A stretch of 30,837 nucleotides of DNA from Clostridia bacterium (GTDB lineage: Bacteria > Bacillota_A > Clostridia > Christensenellales > Aristaeellaceae). The first letter of the stretch is position 1, and every line of letters starts with the position of its first letter. The notes under the pieces were generated by a model, which did not search any database, was not told the origin of the DNA, and worked only from the letters and a program-made list of their open reading frames with translations. Below are positions 8,552 through 15,489 of this stretch, piece after piece. The stretch lies in NCBI GenBank assembly GCA_017648805.1, contig JAGCIC010000145.1, forward strand, positions 1 to 30,837. The letters run 5' to 3'. The position numbers were made by a program, and so were the translations under genes.

Positions 8552-10231
8552 ATGAAGCTTCGCAAGCTTATATCCCTGCTTCTCGCGGCGGTCATGCTGC
8601 TGGGAGCGGTGGCCTTCGCCGAACCCGCGAAGATCGTTGCCACCGATTATACCGGAAAGACCATCATCCTGCACACCAACGACGTGCACGGTGCCATCGA
8701 CGGCTATGCCTACATCCCCACCCTGAGGGACTATTTCTATTCCTTCGGCGCCGATGACGTCATAGCGGTGGACGCGGGCGATTTCAGCCAGGGCACCATC
8801 TACGTTTCCACCAACAAGGGCGCCGTTGCCGTCGAAATGATGAACGCGGCGGGCTACGACATCGTGACCCTGGGCAACCATGAGTTCGATTTCGGCTATG
8901 CCCAGGTGATGGAAAATCTGTCCAAGGCCGAGTTCACCGCCATCTGCGCCAACGTCATCAAGGACGAGGACGGCGAAGCCATACTGCCCGCCTACACCCT
9001 GTGGACCGGCAGCAAGGGTGAAGAGCCCATCAAGATCGGCTTTGTGGGCATTGAGACCCCCGAGACCGCTACAAAGGTCCACCCCGGCCTGATCAAGGAG
9101 ATCCATTTCGCCACCTTTGAAGATCACTTTGCTTATGCGCAGGCAGCCGTAGACATGGTCAAGGCCGAAGGCGCTGACATGGTCATCGCTCTGACTCACC
9201 TGGGCGTGGATGCCGAGAGCGCTGCCAACGGCTACCGCTCCGTGGACCTGCTCGAGAAGGTGGAAGGCATCGACTTCACCATCGACGGCCATTCCCACAC
9301 CGTTATGTCCGCGGGCAATGAGGGCCAGGCCATCCAGTCCACCGGCACCAAGTTCGCCTATGTCGGCGTGGTCGTGATCGACAACGCCACCAAGACCGTG
9401 GAAGACAACTTCCTGGTATCCACCAACGGCCTTGCGAAGGATGCTCTGGTTGCTGCGAAGGCCGAAGGCATCATCAGCGCTATCGACGCGATGTACGCCT
9501 CCGTGTTCGCCACCACCGAAGTCGACCTGAACGGCGACAAGGCCCCCGGCAACCGCACCGAGGAGACCAACCTGGGCGACCTGATCACCGACGCCATGGT
9601 ATGGAGCGTTGTTAAAGAGGGCGGCATCGAGCAGGTCGAACCCAGCCACGTGGTTGGCATCACCAACGGCGGCGGCATCCGCGCCTGGGTCCGTACCGGC
9701 GACATCACCATGAAGGATATCAACACCGTGCTGCCCTTCGGCAACACCGTTGCGGTCATCTACGCGACCGGCGCCGAGCTGCTTGAGGCGCTCGAAGCTT
9801 CCACCTTCTGCACTCCCGACGCCGTGGGCGGCTTCCCGCAGACCAGCGGCATCAAGTGGACCCTGGACACCACCAAGCCCTTTGACCAGGGCGCTGTGTA
9901 CAGCCTGGACGGCAAGGAGACCAGCTACTATGCTCCCGCTTCCATCCAGAGGGTGACCATTGAAGAGGTCAACGGCGAGCCCTTCGACGTGAACGCCATT
10001 TACGCGGTAGTCACCAACAACTTCTGCGCCGCGGGCGGTGACACCTACAACGTGTTCTACAGGGCTTATTCCGAGGGCGCCGGCTTCGATACCGGTATCC
10101 CCATGGACGAAGCGCTGATGGATTACATCGATCAGGTGCTGGAAGGCAACATCACCGCCGAGGCTTACGGTGAGCCCCGCGGAAACGCCACCCAGATCCT
10201 GGCCGAGGCCGAAGCTGACGCCGCAGCCTGA
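8552..10231 (+). CDS. Secreted bifunctional 5'-nucleotidase / UDP-sugar hydrolase family protein
   Basis: A 559-residue exported metallophosphoesterase likely to dephosphorylate extracellular nucleotides. A signal peptide (MKLRKLISLLLAAVMLL, cleavage probably after AFA at residue 23) is clear. The N-terminal metallophosphoesterase domain carries the dinuclear metal ligands in LHTNDVHG, DAGDFSQG, LGNHEFDFGY, LTHLGVD and DGHSHTV. The C-terminal 5'-nucleotidase domain has NGGGIRAWVRTGDIT, LPFGNTV and NNFCAAGGDTYNVF, which form the substrate pocket. No LPXTG, S-layer homology domain or transmembrane anchor is visible, so release or non-covalent retention is inferred. GGAGGGG lies 8 bases before the ATG. 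It appears monocistronic, between its own promoter and a strong terminator. Codon use is strongly biased, which hints at high expression. Confidence 0.93.
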   Translation: MKLRKLISLLLAAVMLLGAVAFAEPAKIVATDYTGKTIILHTNDVHGAIDGYAYIPTLRDYFYSFGADDVIAVDAGDFSQGTIYVSTNKGAVAVEMMNAAGYDIVTLGNHEFDFGYAQVMENLSKAEFTAICANVIKDEDGEAILPAYTLWTGSKGEEPIKIGFVGIETPETATKVHPGLIKEIHFATFEDHFAYAQAAVDMVKAEGADMVIALTHLGVDAESAANGYRSVDLLEKVEGIDFTIDGHSHTVMSAGNEGQAIQSTGTKFAYVGVVVIDNATKTVEDNFLVSTNGLAKDALVAAKAEGIISAIDAMYASVFATTEVDLNGDKAPGNRTEETNLGDLITDAMVWSVVKEGGIEQVEPSHVVGITNGGGIRAWVRTGDITMKDINTVLPFGNTVAVIYATGAELLEALEASTFCTPDAVGGFPQTSGIKWTLDTTKPFDQGAVYSLDGKETSYYAPASIQRVTIEEVNGEPFDVNAIYAVVTNNFCAAGGDTYNVFYRAYSEGAGFDTGIPMDEALMDYIDQVLEGNITAEAYGEPRGNATQILAEAEADAAA

Positions 10232-10250
10232 TAAGACCCGTTTACAAACG

Positions 10251-10277
10251 CGCCGTCCCGCACGGGACGGCGTTTTT
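10251..10277 (+). terminator. Rho-independent terminator of the 5'-nucleotidase gene
   Basis: CGCCGTCCC and GGGACGGCG pair perfectly around GCAC and are followed by TTTTT, 19 bases after the stop codon. Confidence 0.92.
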
Positions 10278-10319
10278 ATGCTTATTTTCCGACAGATGCA
10301 GAGTTTTTTTCCGAAAATA

Positions 10320-10348
10320 TTGATTATTGCGCCAAGCTGCGCTATAAT
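10320..10348 (+). promoter_or_regulatory. Sigma-A promoter of the 76-residue protein gene
   Basis: TTGATT (10320-10325) and TATAAT (10343-10348) are 17 bases apart, and the -10 ends 30 bases before the start codon. The pair lies directly downstream of the 5'-nucleotidase terminator, so the gene has its own transcript. Confidence 0.8.
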
Positions 10349-10378
10349 ACTGTCATCTTTTGAAAGGAGCGTACTTGT

Positions 10379-10609
10379 ATGGATATCTCTTCTCTGATAA
10401 GCAAGGCGGTTGCAGCCATCAAGGGCGACAAGTCCCTGCTCTCCGCTTTCACTGCCGACCCCAAGAAGGCACTGGAAGGCATACTGGGCCAGCTTCCTGC
10501 CGACACTCTGAACCAGGTCATCGAAGGCGTCAAAAAGGCGCTGAGCGGCGACACCAAGGGCTTCCTTGCAAAGATCAAGGGCTTTTTCTCCAAGCTGCTG
10601 GGCAAATAA
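10379..10609 (+). CDS. Small helical protein of unknown function, 76 residues
   Basis: A lysine-rich, probably all-helical soluble protein without signal peptide, membrane segment or cysteine. The pattern LLSAFTADPKKALEGILGQL followed by a second helix (LPADTLNQVIEGVKKAL) and a C-terminal GFFSKLLGK resembles small Clostridia proteins with a DP..ALE..LG.LP arrangement, and faintly resembles Nif11-type leader helices. I recall such proteins only as uncharacterised, so no function is given. AAGGAG lies 9 bases before the ATG. The gene is flanked by its own near-consensus promoter and a strong terminator, and the codon choice is as biased as in highly expressed genes. Together these argue for an abundant, independently regulated product. 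There is no adjacent maturation enzyme or transporter to support a peptide precursor role. Confidence 0.82.
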   Translation: MDISSLISKAVAAIKGDKSLLSAFTADPKKALEGILGQLPADTLNQVIEGVKKALSGDTKGFLAKIKGFFSKLLGK

Positions 10610-10621
10610 ACAGCCACTGTG

Positions 10622-10655
10622 CGCGCCTCCGTCTCACGGCGGGGGCGCGTGTTTT
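10622..10655 (+). terminator. Rho-independent terminator of the 76-residue protein gene
   Basis: A 12-pair stem (CGCGCCTCCGTC with GGCGGGGGCGCG, two G-U pairs) around TCAC is followed by TGTTTT, 12 bases after the stop codon. Confidence 0.88.
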
Positions 10656-10681
10656 ATTCCCGGGCGCTCCCGGCGCGGCTC

Positions 10682-10710
10682 TTGAAAAAACCGGGCGAAA
10701 GTGCTATACT
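10682..10710 (+). promoter_or_regulatory. Sigma-A promoter of the proline/arginine-rich protein gene
   Basis: TTGAAA (10682-10687) and TATACT (10705-10710) are 17 bases apart. The -10 ends 22 bases before the ATG at 10733, with AAGGAGG in between at 10718-10724. Confidence 0.82.
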
Positions 10711-10732
10711 CAGGCAGAAGGAGGTCGATAAT

Positions 10733-11230
10733 ATGGCGCATTACGTATTCCAGAGGAATAACGGCTTCGGCGATTTCGATTACATCCGCTCCTTTGAGAC
10801 CATGGAGATAACCGACTACAAGGAATATGCCGCCCAGGTGGACGACGAAGGCATAGCCTTTCTTGATATACCTTACCTTAACCAGCTGGGCTTTTTCGCG
10901 GTGAGGATCAGCACACTGGCGCTCAGGATAGAGCCCCTGCTGCAGTTCATACCCGCGGTGATGGGCTTCCGCCCCGCGCCCAAGCCCCGTCCCGCCCGGC
11001 CCAGAGGCGCCGCTCCGGCTCCGCGTCCCCATGCGGGCCCCATGCCGCTGCCCCGTCCCGCGGTGCAGAGGGTGAGGAGCGCGGTTCCAAGGCCCGCCCC
11101 AACTCCCAGACGTCCCGCGCCGCCGGTGGGCCGGAATGCGGCCAAACCTGCCCCCGTAGGCAGAAACGCAGGCAGGCTGCCCCGTCTGCCGGGGGACAAA
11201 GGCCCCGGCGGCAGGGATCCCAGAAGATAG
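10733..11230 (+). CDS. Uncharacterised protein with a basic Pro/Ala/Arg-rich C-terminal tail
   Basis: A 165-residue protein I do not recognise. Residues 1 to about 80 look like a small folded domain with aromatic and acidic residues and a hydrophobic stretch around LGFFAVRISTLALRIEPLLQ. Residues from about 81 to the end are low-complexity, dominated by proline, alanine and arginine, strongly basic, with a short duplication (VGRNAAKPAP then VGRNAG). Such tails are typical of flexible linkers or of segments that bind nucleic acid or polyanionic cell wall; no choice can be made here. The ATG at 10733 is chosen because AAGGAGG and a promoter sit directly before it, although the frame is open further upstream. 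It ends in TAG, and the next gene begins 21 bases later in the same frame. Confidence 0.75.
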   Translation: MAHYVFQRNNGFGDFDYIRSFETMEITDYKEYAAQVDDEGIAFLDIPYLNQLGFFAVRISTLALRIEPLLQFIPAVMGFRPAPKPRPARPRGAAPAPRPHAGPMPLPRPAVQRVRSAVPRPAPTPRRPAPPVGRNAAKPAPVGRNAGRLPRLPGDKGPGGRDPRR

Positions 11231-11251
11231 CGCATTTTGCGGGAGGAAAGT

Positions 11252-12214
11252 ATGCCTGAAGGCCGCCGCGGCTGGATTATAAACCCCTGTGACCTGACAG
11301 AAGAGCTGGTCTGCGCCCTTAAGGATGCCGGTATAAACGAACTGGGCATCCATCCGGGCGGAGGCAGGAAAGCCGCCGAAAAACTGGCTGCTTGTCTGGA
11401 CTGGCTGGAGACCTGCGAGACCCGTCGGCTGCTGGATCTGGCGCAGAAACAGGGGCTGAGCCTGGAACTGTGCGAGCACGGGGCAGGTTATCTGCTGCCC
11501 AGGGAGGAGTTCGGGCTTCACCCCGAATGGTTCAGGCAGGACGAAAACGGCGAAAGGACGCCCTTCGGCAACCTGTGCGCTTCCTGCGGTGAGGCGCTTG
11601 AGCGGGTGAGCGATGAGGCGGAAACGCTGCTTAAGCGCTTAAACGGGCGCTTTGACCGGGTGACCCTGTGGCCGGATGACATAACAAAAGGCGGCTGCCG
11701 CTGCGAAAACTGCCGTAAACTGTCCGTAGCCGACCAGGCGCTTAAGATCACCAACGCCATAGTCAAGGGTTTCAGGCGGGTCGATCCCGAAGCGAAGTGC
11801 GGTTTTCTGGCGTATCAGGACGCGCTTGAAGTCCCGAAACGGGTCAGACCGGAACCGGGAGTGTATCTGGAATACGCGCCCATCCACCGGGACAGCGATA
11901 TCCCCATAAGCGACCCAGCCAACCTGGGGGAGACCGGGCATCTGAAGGAACTTCTTGAGTTCTTCGGCGTCAAAGATTCCAGGGCGCTGGAGTACTGGGT
12001 GGACAATTCCCGCTTCTCAGACTGGACGCGCCCGCCCAAGCGGCTCAAGTTCAACGCCGAAGTGATGCGGCAGGATGTCAGCTGGTACTTGTCCCTGGGA
12101 TTTCGGGATCTGACCAGTTTCGCCTGCTTCCTGGGACCGGACTACATAGAACTGTACGGGCTGCCGCCCTACAGGGAGTACGGAAAAATCGTTTCGGGCG
12201 TCGGCGACAGGTAA
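11252..12214 (+). CDS. DUF4838 domain-containing protein
   Basis: A 320-residue cytoplasmic protein (no signal peptide) resembling the DUF4838 family, often found in or beside carbohydrate-active proteins related to alpha-glucuronidases. Visible family features are WPDD followed by CRCENC (two CxC/C pairs that could bind a metal), a conserved stretch ADQALKITNAIVKGFRRVDP, a LAYQDALEVP segment and an EYAPIHRDSD loop. The biochemical activity of the domain is not established. GGGAGG at 11241-11246, 5 bases before the ATG, fixes the start. The frame is open upstream to a TTG at 11237 and, beyond the TAG of the previous gene, into that gene. It is probably cotranscribed with the proline/arginine-rich protein. 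Confidence 0.72.
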   Translation: MPEGRRGWIINPCDLTEELVCALKDAGINELGIHPGGGRKAAEKLAACLDWLETCETRRLLDLAQKQGLSLELCEHGAGYLLPREEFGLHPEWFRQDENGERTPFGNLCASCGEALERVSDEAETLLKRLNGRFDRVTLWPDDITKGGCRCENCRKLSVADQALKITNAIVKGFRRVDPEAKCGFLAYQDALEVPKRVRPEPGVYLEYAPIHRDSDIPISDPANLGETGHLKELLEFFGVKDSRALEYWVDNSRFSDWTRPPKRLKFNAEVMRQDVSWYLSLGFRDLTSFACFLGPDYIELYGLPPYREYGKIVSGVGDR

Positions 12215-12289
12215 AAAACAAGACCGGACGCGGGGCCGTTCCCTGGTAAACTAAGATAATCCCCTTTTAGTATTTTAAAGGAGCGCGCG

Positions 12290-13489
12290 ATGAAGCTGTT
12301 CAAACACGCGGACAAACGCATAGTATCCAGCGGCCTGGCCATCGCCCTGGGCGCCACCGTGATGTACACGGTGCTGGGTTCCTATGCCACCATACTGGCT
12401 GAGATCAAAGGCATATTCGGCTACGTGAGCTCGGTGATCTGGGGCCTGGTGCTGGCATACGTCATGCGTCCCTTCGCCGCGTTCGTGGAAAAACTCCTGC
12501 CCAGGAAGCTTTCGCAGAAAGCCAAGTCGCATATCGGGGGCATATTCTCTCTGATCCTTTTGCTCGTGGTGATCGTGGTGTTCATGTACATGCTTCTACC
12601 TCAGATAATCTCCTCCGCGACGGGCTTCGTGAACCACTTCGACGAGTACCTGGAAAGCCTTAAAAAGACGCTCAGGGAATACCTGGAGCACATACAGGTG
12701 GTCGAGATCGATGTGGACAAGACCATCGGCACTTCCAACGAGCTTTTGAAGACCCTGGGCAAGTGGTTGAGCGGCAACATCGATATCATCGTGAACGGCG
12801 TGGTGCAGCTGTCAAGCCGCCTGGTCAACTTCATAATCGTCATCACCATGGCTACCTACGCCCTGCTGGACAGGAACAACTTAAGGACCGGTTCGGTGAA
12901 GCTCGAAAAGGCGCTGATGGGCGAGGCGCGCACGGAAAAGATAAACGCGGTGATCAAGCGGGGCGACGCGCTGATGATGCGCTTTCTGTCCAGCAACCTG
13001 ATGGACGCGCTGATAATAGGTGTGGCGAACTTCATATTCCTGGGCATAGTGTCCGCGCCGTACCAGCTGATCCTGGCCGTGATACTGGGCCTGACCAACT
13101 TTATCCCCACATTCGGACCCATAATCGGCGGCGTGGCGGGCGCAATCATAGTGCTTCTGACCAAGCCTACCCTGCTGCTGGGCTTTATCATATTCACGGT
13201 GGTGCTTCAGCAGATAGACGGCAACGTGATAAAGCCGCTGCTCTTCGGCGATTCCACGGGCCTGAGCCCCTTCTGGGTGCTGGTGGCCATAGTGGTGGGC
13301 GGCAACATGTTCGGCATCGCGGGCATGATACTGGGCGTGCCCGTTGTGGCATTGATCTCCAGCCTTATAAAGGAATTCGTGGCCCGCAGAAACGGCGAGA
13401 CGCCTCCCGAGATCAAGCTGCCCGAAAGGCGCCTGTTCTGGAAAAAGCGCCCGTCGCCGCCCCAACCCAAAGACGAAAAACAGGCCTGA
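12290..13489 (+). CDS. AI-2E family transporter (integral membrane protein)
   Basis: A 399-residue polytopic membrane protein of the AI-2E/PerM/YdiK family, whose members have been linked to export of autoinducer-2 or to Na+/H+ exchange; the family is heterogeneous and the substrate here is unknown. Hydrophobic segments occur at about residues 14-60 (two), 70-95, 155-190, 235-290 (several) and 300-365. The conserved central region NFIPTFGPIIGGVAGAII and the C-terminal ILGVPVVALISSLIKEFV are typical. A region of about 55 charged residues between segments 3 and 4 (HFDEYLESLKKTLREYLEHI) is the usual extracytoplasmic helical insertion. The C-terminus is basic and proline-rich. AAAGGAG lies 7-8 bases before the ATG. 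The gene is followed by two terminators. Confidence 0.9.
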   Translation: MKLFKHADKRIVSSGLAIALGATVMYTVLGSYATILAEIKGIFGYVSSVIWGLVLAYVMRPFAAFVEKLLPRKLSQKAKSHIGGIFSLILLLVVIVVFMYMLLPQIISSATGFVNHFDEYLESLKKTLREYLEHIQVVEIDVDKTIGTSNELLKTLGKWLSGNIDIIVNGVVQLSSRLVNFIIVITMATYALLDRNNLRTGSVKLEKALMGEARTEKINAVIKRGDALMMRFLSSNLMDALIIGVANFIFLGIVSAPYQLILAVILGLTNFIPTFGPIIGGVAGAIIVLLTKPTLLLGFIIFTVVLQQIDGNVIKPLLFGDSTGLSPFWVLVAIVVGGNMFGIAGMILGVPVVALISSLIKEFVARRNGETPPEIKLPERRLFWKKRPSPPQPKDEKQA

Positions 13490-13515
13490 GCCGCGGTTTC
13501 CGGAATATAGAACAG

Positions 13516-13558
13516 ACCCGCCGGGGAAAGAGATACGCTTTCCCGGGGCGGGGCTTTT
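13516..13558 (+). terminator. Rho-independent terminator after the AI-2E transporter gene
   Basis: CCCGCCGGGGAAAG and CTTTCCCGGGGCGGG pair with a single bulged base around AGATACG, followed by GCTTTTGT, 27 bases after the stop codon. Confidence 0.85.
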
Positions 13559-13616
13559 GTTTCCGAAGGGTCGGAGCCCGGCACGCGCCTGATCTGTATC
13601 GGCAGATAAGCGCATA

Positions 13617-13648
13617 ACAAAATGGGGCTGCCGGGCAGCCCCATTTTT
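13617..13648. terminator. Bidirectional terminator between convergent genes
   Basis: AATGGGGCTGC and GCAGCCCCATT form an 11-pair stem around CGG. It has a T run after it on the plus strand and, through the CAAAA before it, on the minus strand. It lies between the AI-2E transporter gene and fucU and would serve both, marking the end of the long minus-strand run. Confidence 0.88.
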
Positions 13649-13659
13649 ATGTGTTTTGA

Positions 13660-14085
13660 TTACTTTACCACGCCTTTTTTGAGTATCACGTTGGCGTACA
13701 GGGCGCCTTCGCCTGTCGCGACCACCGCGTAGGCGTTCTTCGCGCGCTCATAGAAGGCGAAACGCTCGATATAACCGAACTTCCTGCCGGGCTCGTACTT
13801 GTCCACCGTCTTGCGGTATTCGTCCCAGATCACGGGCACCACGTCGTCGCCGGGCATGACCTGCATCAGGCTCACGGGCGCATCCACGTAGGTGTCCAGG
13901 GGGAACAGGGGCAGCACGGCGTCAAGGACTTCGTTCACGCCGTGACCGTCCAGGCGCACCAGCCGTTTTGCTACGGAAGCGGCGGGGAAGTTGCCGTCGC
14001 CGATCACGATCTCGTCTCCGTGGCCCATTTCCATGAGTATCTTGATGAGCTCGGGGCTGACGATGGGGGAAATGCCTTTTAACAT
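13660..14085 (-). CDS. fucU: RbsD/FucU family sugar mutarotase, likely L-fucose mutarotase
   Basis: A 141-residue enzyme of the RbsD/FucU family, which interconverts sugar anomers or pyranose and furanose forms before phosphorylation or isomerisation. The N-terminus MLKGISPIVSPELIKILMEM followed by GHGDEIVIGDGNFPA matches FucU closely, including the catalytic histidine in GHGDE. The C-terminal motif ATGEGALYANVILKKG is also typical. FucU rather than RbsD is favoured by the ISP..SPEL start and the LFPLDTYV segment. No fucose isomerase or kinase lies nearby, so the physiological sugar is inferred from family only. AAAGGAGG lies 8 bases before the ATG. It is the last gene of the minus-strand run, 30 bases after the P-type-ATPase-like gene. 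Confidence 0.85.
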   Translation of the reverse strand: MLKGISPIVSPELIKILMEMGHGDEIVIGDGNFPAASVAKRLVRLDGHGVNEVLDAVLPLFPLDTYVDAPVSLMQVMPGDDVVPVIWDEYRKTVDKYEPGRKFGYIERFAFYERAKNAYAVVATGEGALYANVILKKGVVK

Positions 14086-14115
14086 GGTTGTGCCTCCTTT
14101 ATGATATGAGCCTGA

Positions 14116-15489
14116 TTATCTGGAAAGGATGAGCCCCGCCGCGAACGCGGCCAGGGGGAATATCCACAGGGGAATGGTAATGTTCAGCAGGAATTTGAGT
14201 GTTCCCGCGGCCAATATGAGCGCGGCAGCCTCGAACACCAGATAGGCGTTCATGCGCCGGCGCACGCTCTTTCTGAGTGTGTAATGGGTCTGCGCGTCCC
14301 GGCAGAACTGTTCCGGGTCGTCGCCCGTCCACGCGGCGTAGGGCAGGGGAGTGGCCTCGTCCAGCGTAAGTAGCGCCGTGTGCTTCTGCGCGGAAGCCTT
14401 TTTGAGGCGGATCTCCTTTCCGGCAGAGACGACCGCGCCGTCCTCCACATGTATAGGAACGGCCTTTTTGCTTTTTCCGCCCCGATAGGCGTACAGGGGC
14501 AGCAGTTCACCGAGTTTACTGAGCGCTTCGACGATCTCGGGCCGGGGCTTGCCCTGGGGCAGCAGCTCGCCCATATACTTGCCGTTGCGGGCGATATTCA
14601 AGCCTTCGCCTTCGCACGCAACGCCGTTCGCGGTCAGGAACTGGGCGCTGCCCGCCAGCACCATGCTGTCGCCCAGCAGCGCTTTGACCCCGTCCCCGCA
14701 CTCTTCCCGCTGGGTCACCGGGTCCAGGGGCAGGTCTCTTTCCCTGACCAGCCTGTCCAGGGCGGAGGGCATGATATCCAGCCCGCTCAGCGCGCCCGCC
14801 GCCAGGGACAAAAGCATCTCTTCGCTCACGCCATCGGCGGGCATCAGGTTGATGCCCTCAAAGCCTTTTTCCAGTTTTTCGTCTATCACCACGGCCTTTA
14901 TGCCGCCCAGCACCTTGCCAAGGGGAGTGTCCTCGCCCTTTTTCGCCCGGATTATTCCAGGCAGGGCGGGCAGGCTCACCGCCAGCACCGCCGCAAGGCT
15001 GCCAAAGGCGATATCGGCCTGTTTTTTCCCGAACAGCCACAGCGCGCAGACGGCGCCCGCCAGCATAGGCGCGAACACCGCCATGAACCGGCCGATCCGG
15101 GAAGGTCCCGCCTCGGGGCACAGGAATCTGCCGCCGCATGCCGTCAGGGCGCACAGGGCGGCAAACGCATACGCCTCGGTGCCGAAAGCGGCGCCGTCCG
15201 GAGCGTCCTTTCCCGCTGCGTCTATCAGCTTTACCGCGCCGAACACCAAAAACACGTATCCGGCCAGAAGCAGGTATATGCCCGTTTCCGGAAATCTGCC
15301 CCTGACACGGGTGCGCGCCAGCGTGAGCGCGATAAAGCACAGGCACAAAAGCGCCATGTTGAGGGTCAGGGGTGTTTTGAGCGCGTCCGGCAGCGCCCAG
15401 CCCAGCTTTTCCGCCGTGCACAGATACAGCGCCGCCAGCGCCGTGAGCGCGCAGCATACGAAAGAAAACAGCCTGAGCCCCTTTTTCAT
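14116..15489 (-). CDS. Degenerate P1B-type-ATPase-like membrane protein (pseudo-ATPase)
   Basis: A 457-residue membrane protein. Six hydrophobic segments fill about residues 7-178 and two more about 414-455. Between them is a soluble region (about 180-410) that lines up by eye with the P and N domains of heavy-metal P-type ATPases. VLGGIKAVVIDEKLEKG sits where VVFDKTGTLTEG is expected, VSEEMLLSLAAGAL matches the following helix, and DGVKALLGDSMVLAGSAQFL matches the N-domain GV...VLVG segment. The terminal helices follow as in P1B pumps. The phosphorylated-Asp motif DKTGT is lost (DEKLE; Asp203 remains), the N-domain HP pair is replaced, the membrane CPC motif is replaced by SLP, and no actuator domain with TGE is visible. 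It is therefore probably not an ion pump. The ATG overlaps the phosphodiesterase stop as ATGA, so the two are translationally coupled. Confidence 0.7.
   Translation of the reverse strand: MKKGLRLFSFVCCALTALAALYLCTAEKLGWALPDALKTPLTLNMALLCLCFIALTLARTRVRGRFPETGIYLLLAGYVFLVFGAVKLIDAAGKDAPDGAAFGTEAYAFAALCALTACGGRFLCPEAGPSRIGRFMAVFAPMLAGAVCALWLFGKKQADIAFGSLAAVLAVSLPALPGIIRAKKGEDTPLGKVLGGIKAVVIDEKLEKGFEGINLMPADGVSEEMLLSLAAGALSGLDIMPSALDRLVRERDLPLDPVTQREECGDGVKALLGDSMVLAGSAQFLTANGVACEGEGLNIARNGKYMGELLPQGKPRPEIVEALSKLGELLPLYAYRGGKSKKAVPIHVEDGAVVSAGKEIRLKKASAQKHTALLTLDEATPLPYAAWTGDDPEQFCRDAQTHYTLRKSVRRRMNAYLVFEAAALILAAGTLKFLLNITIPLWIFPLAAFAAGLILSR

Noticed and set aside
10379..10609. Bacteriocin or RiPP precursor
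   Set aside because: There is no adjacent modification enzyme, peptidase or exporter, no cysteine, and no double-glycine leader; a small cytoplasmic protein is the safer reading.
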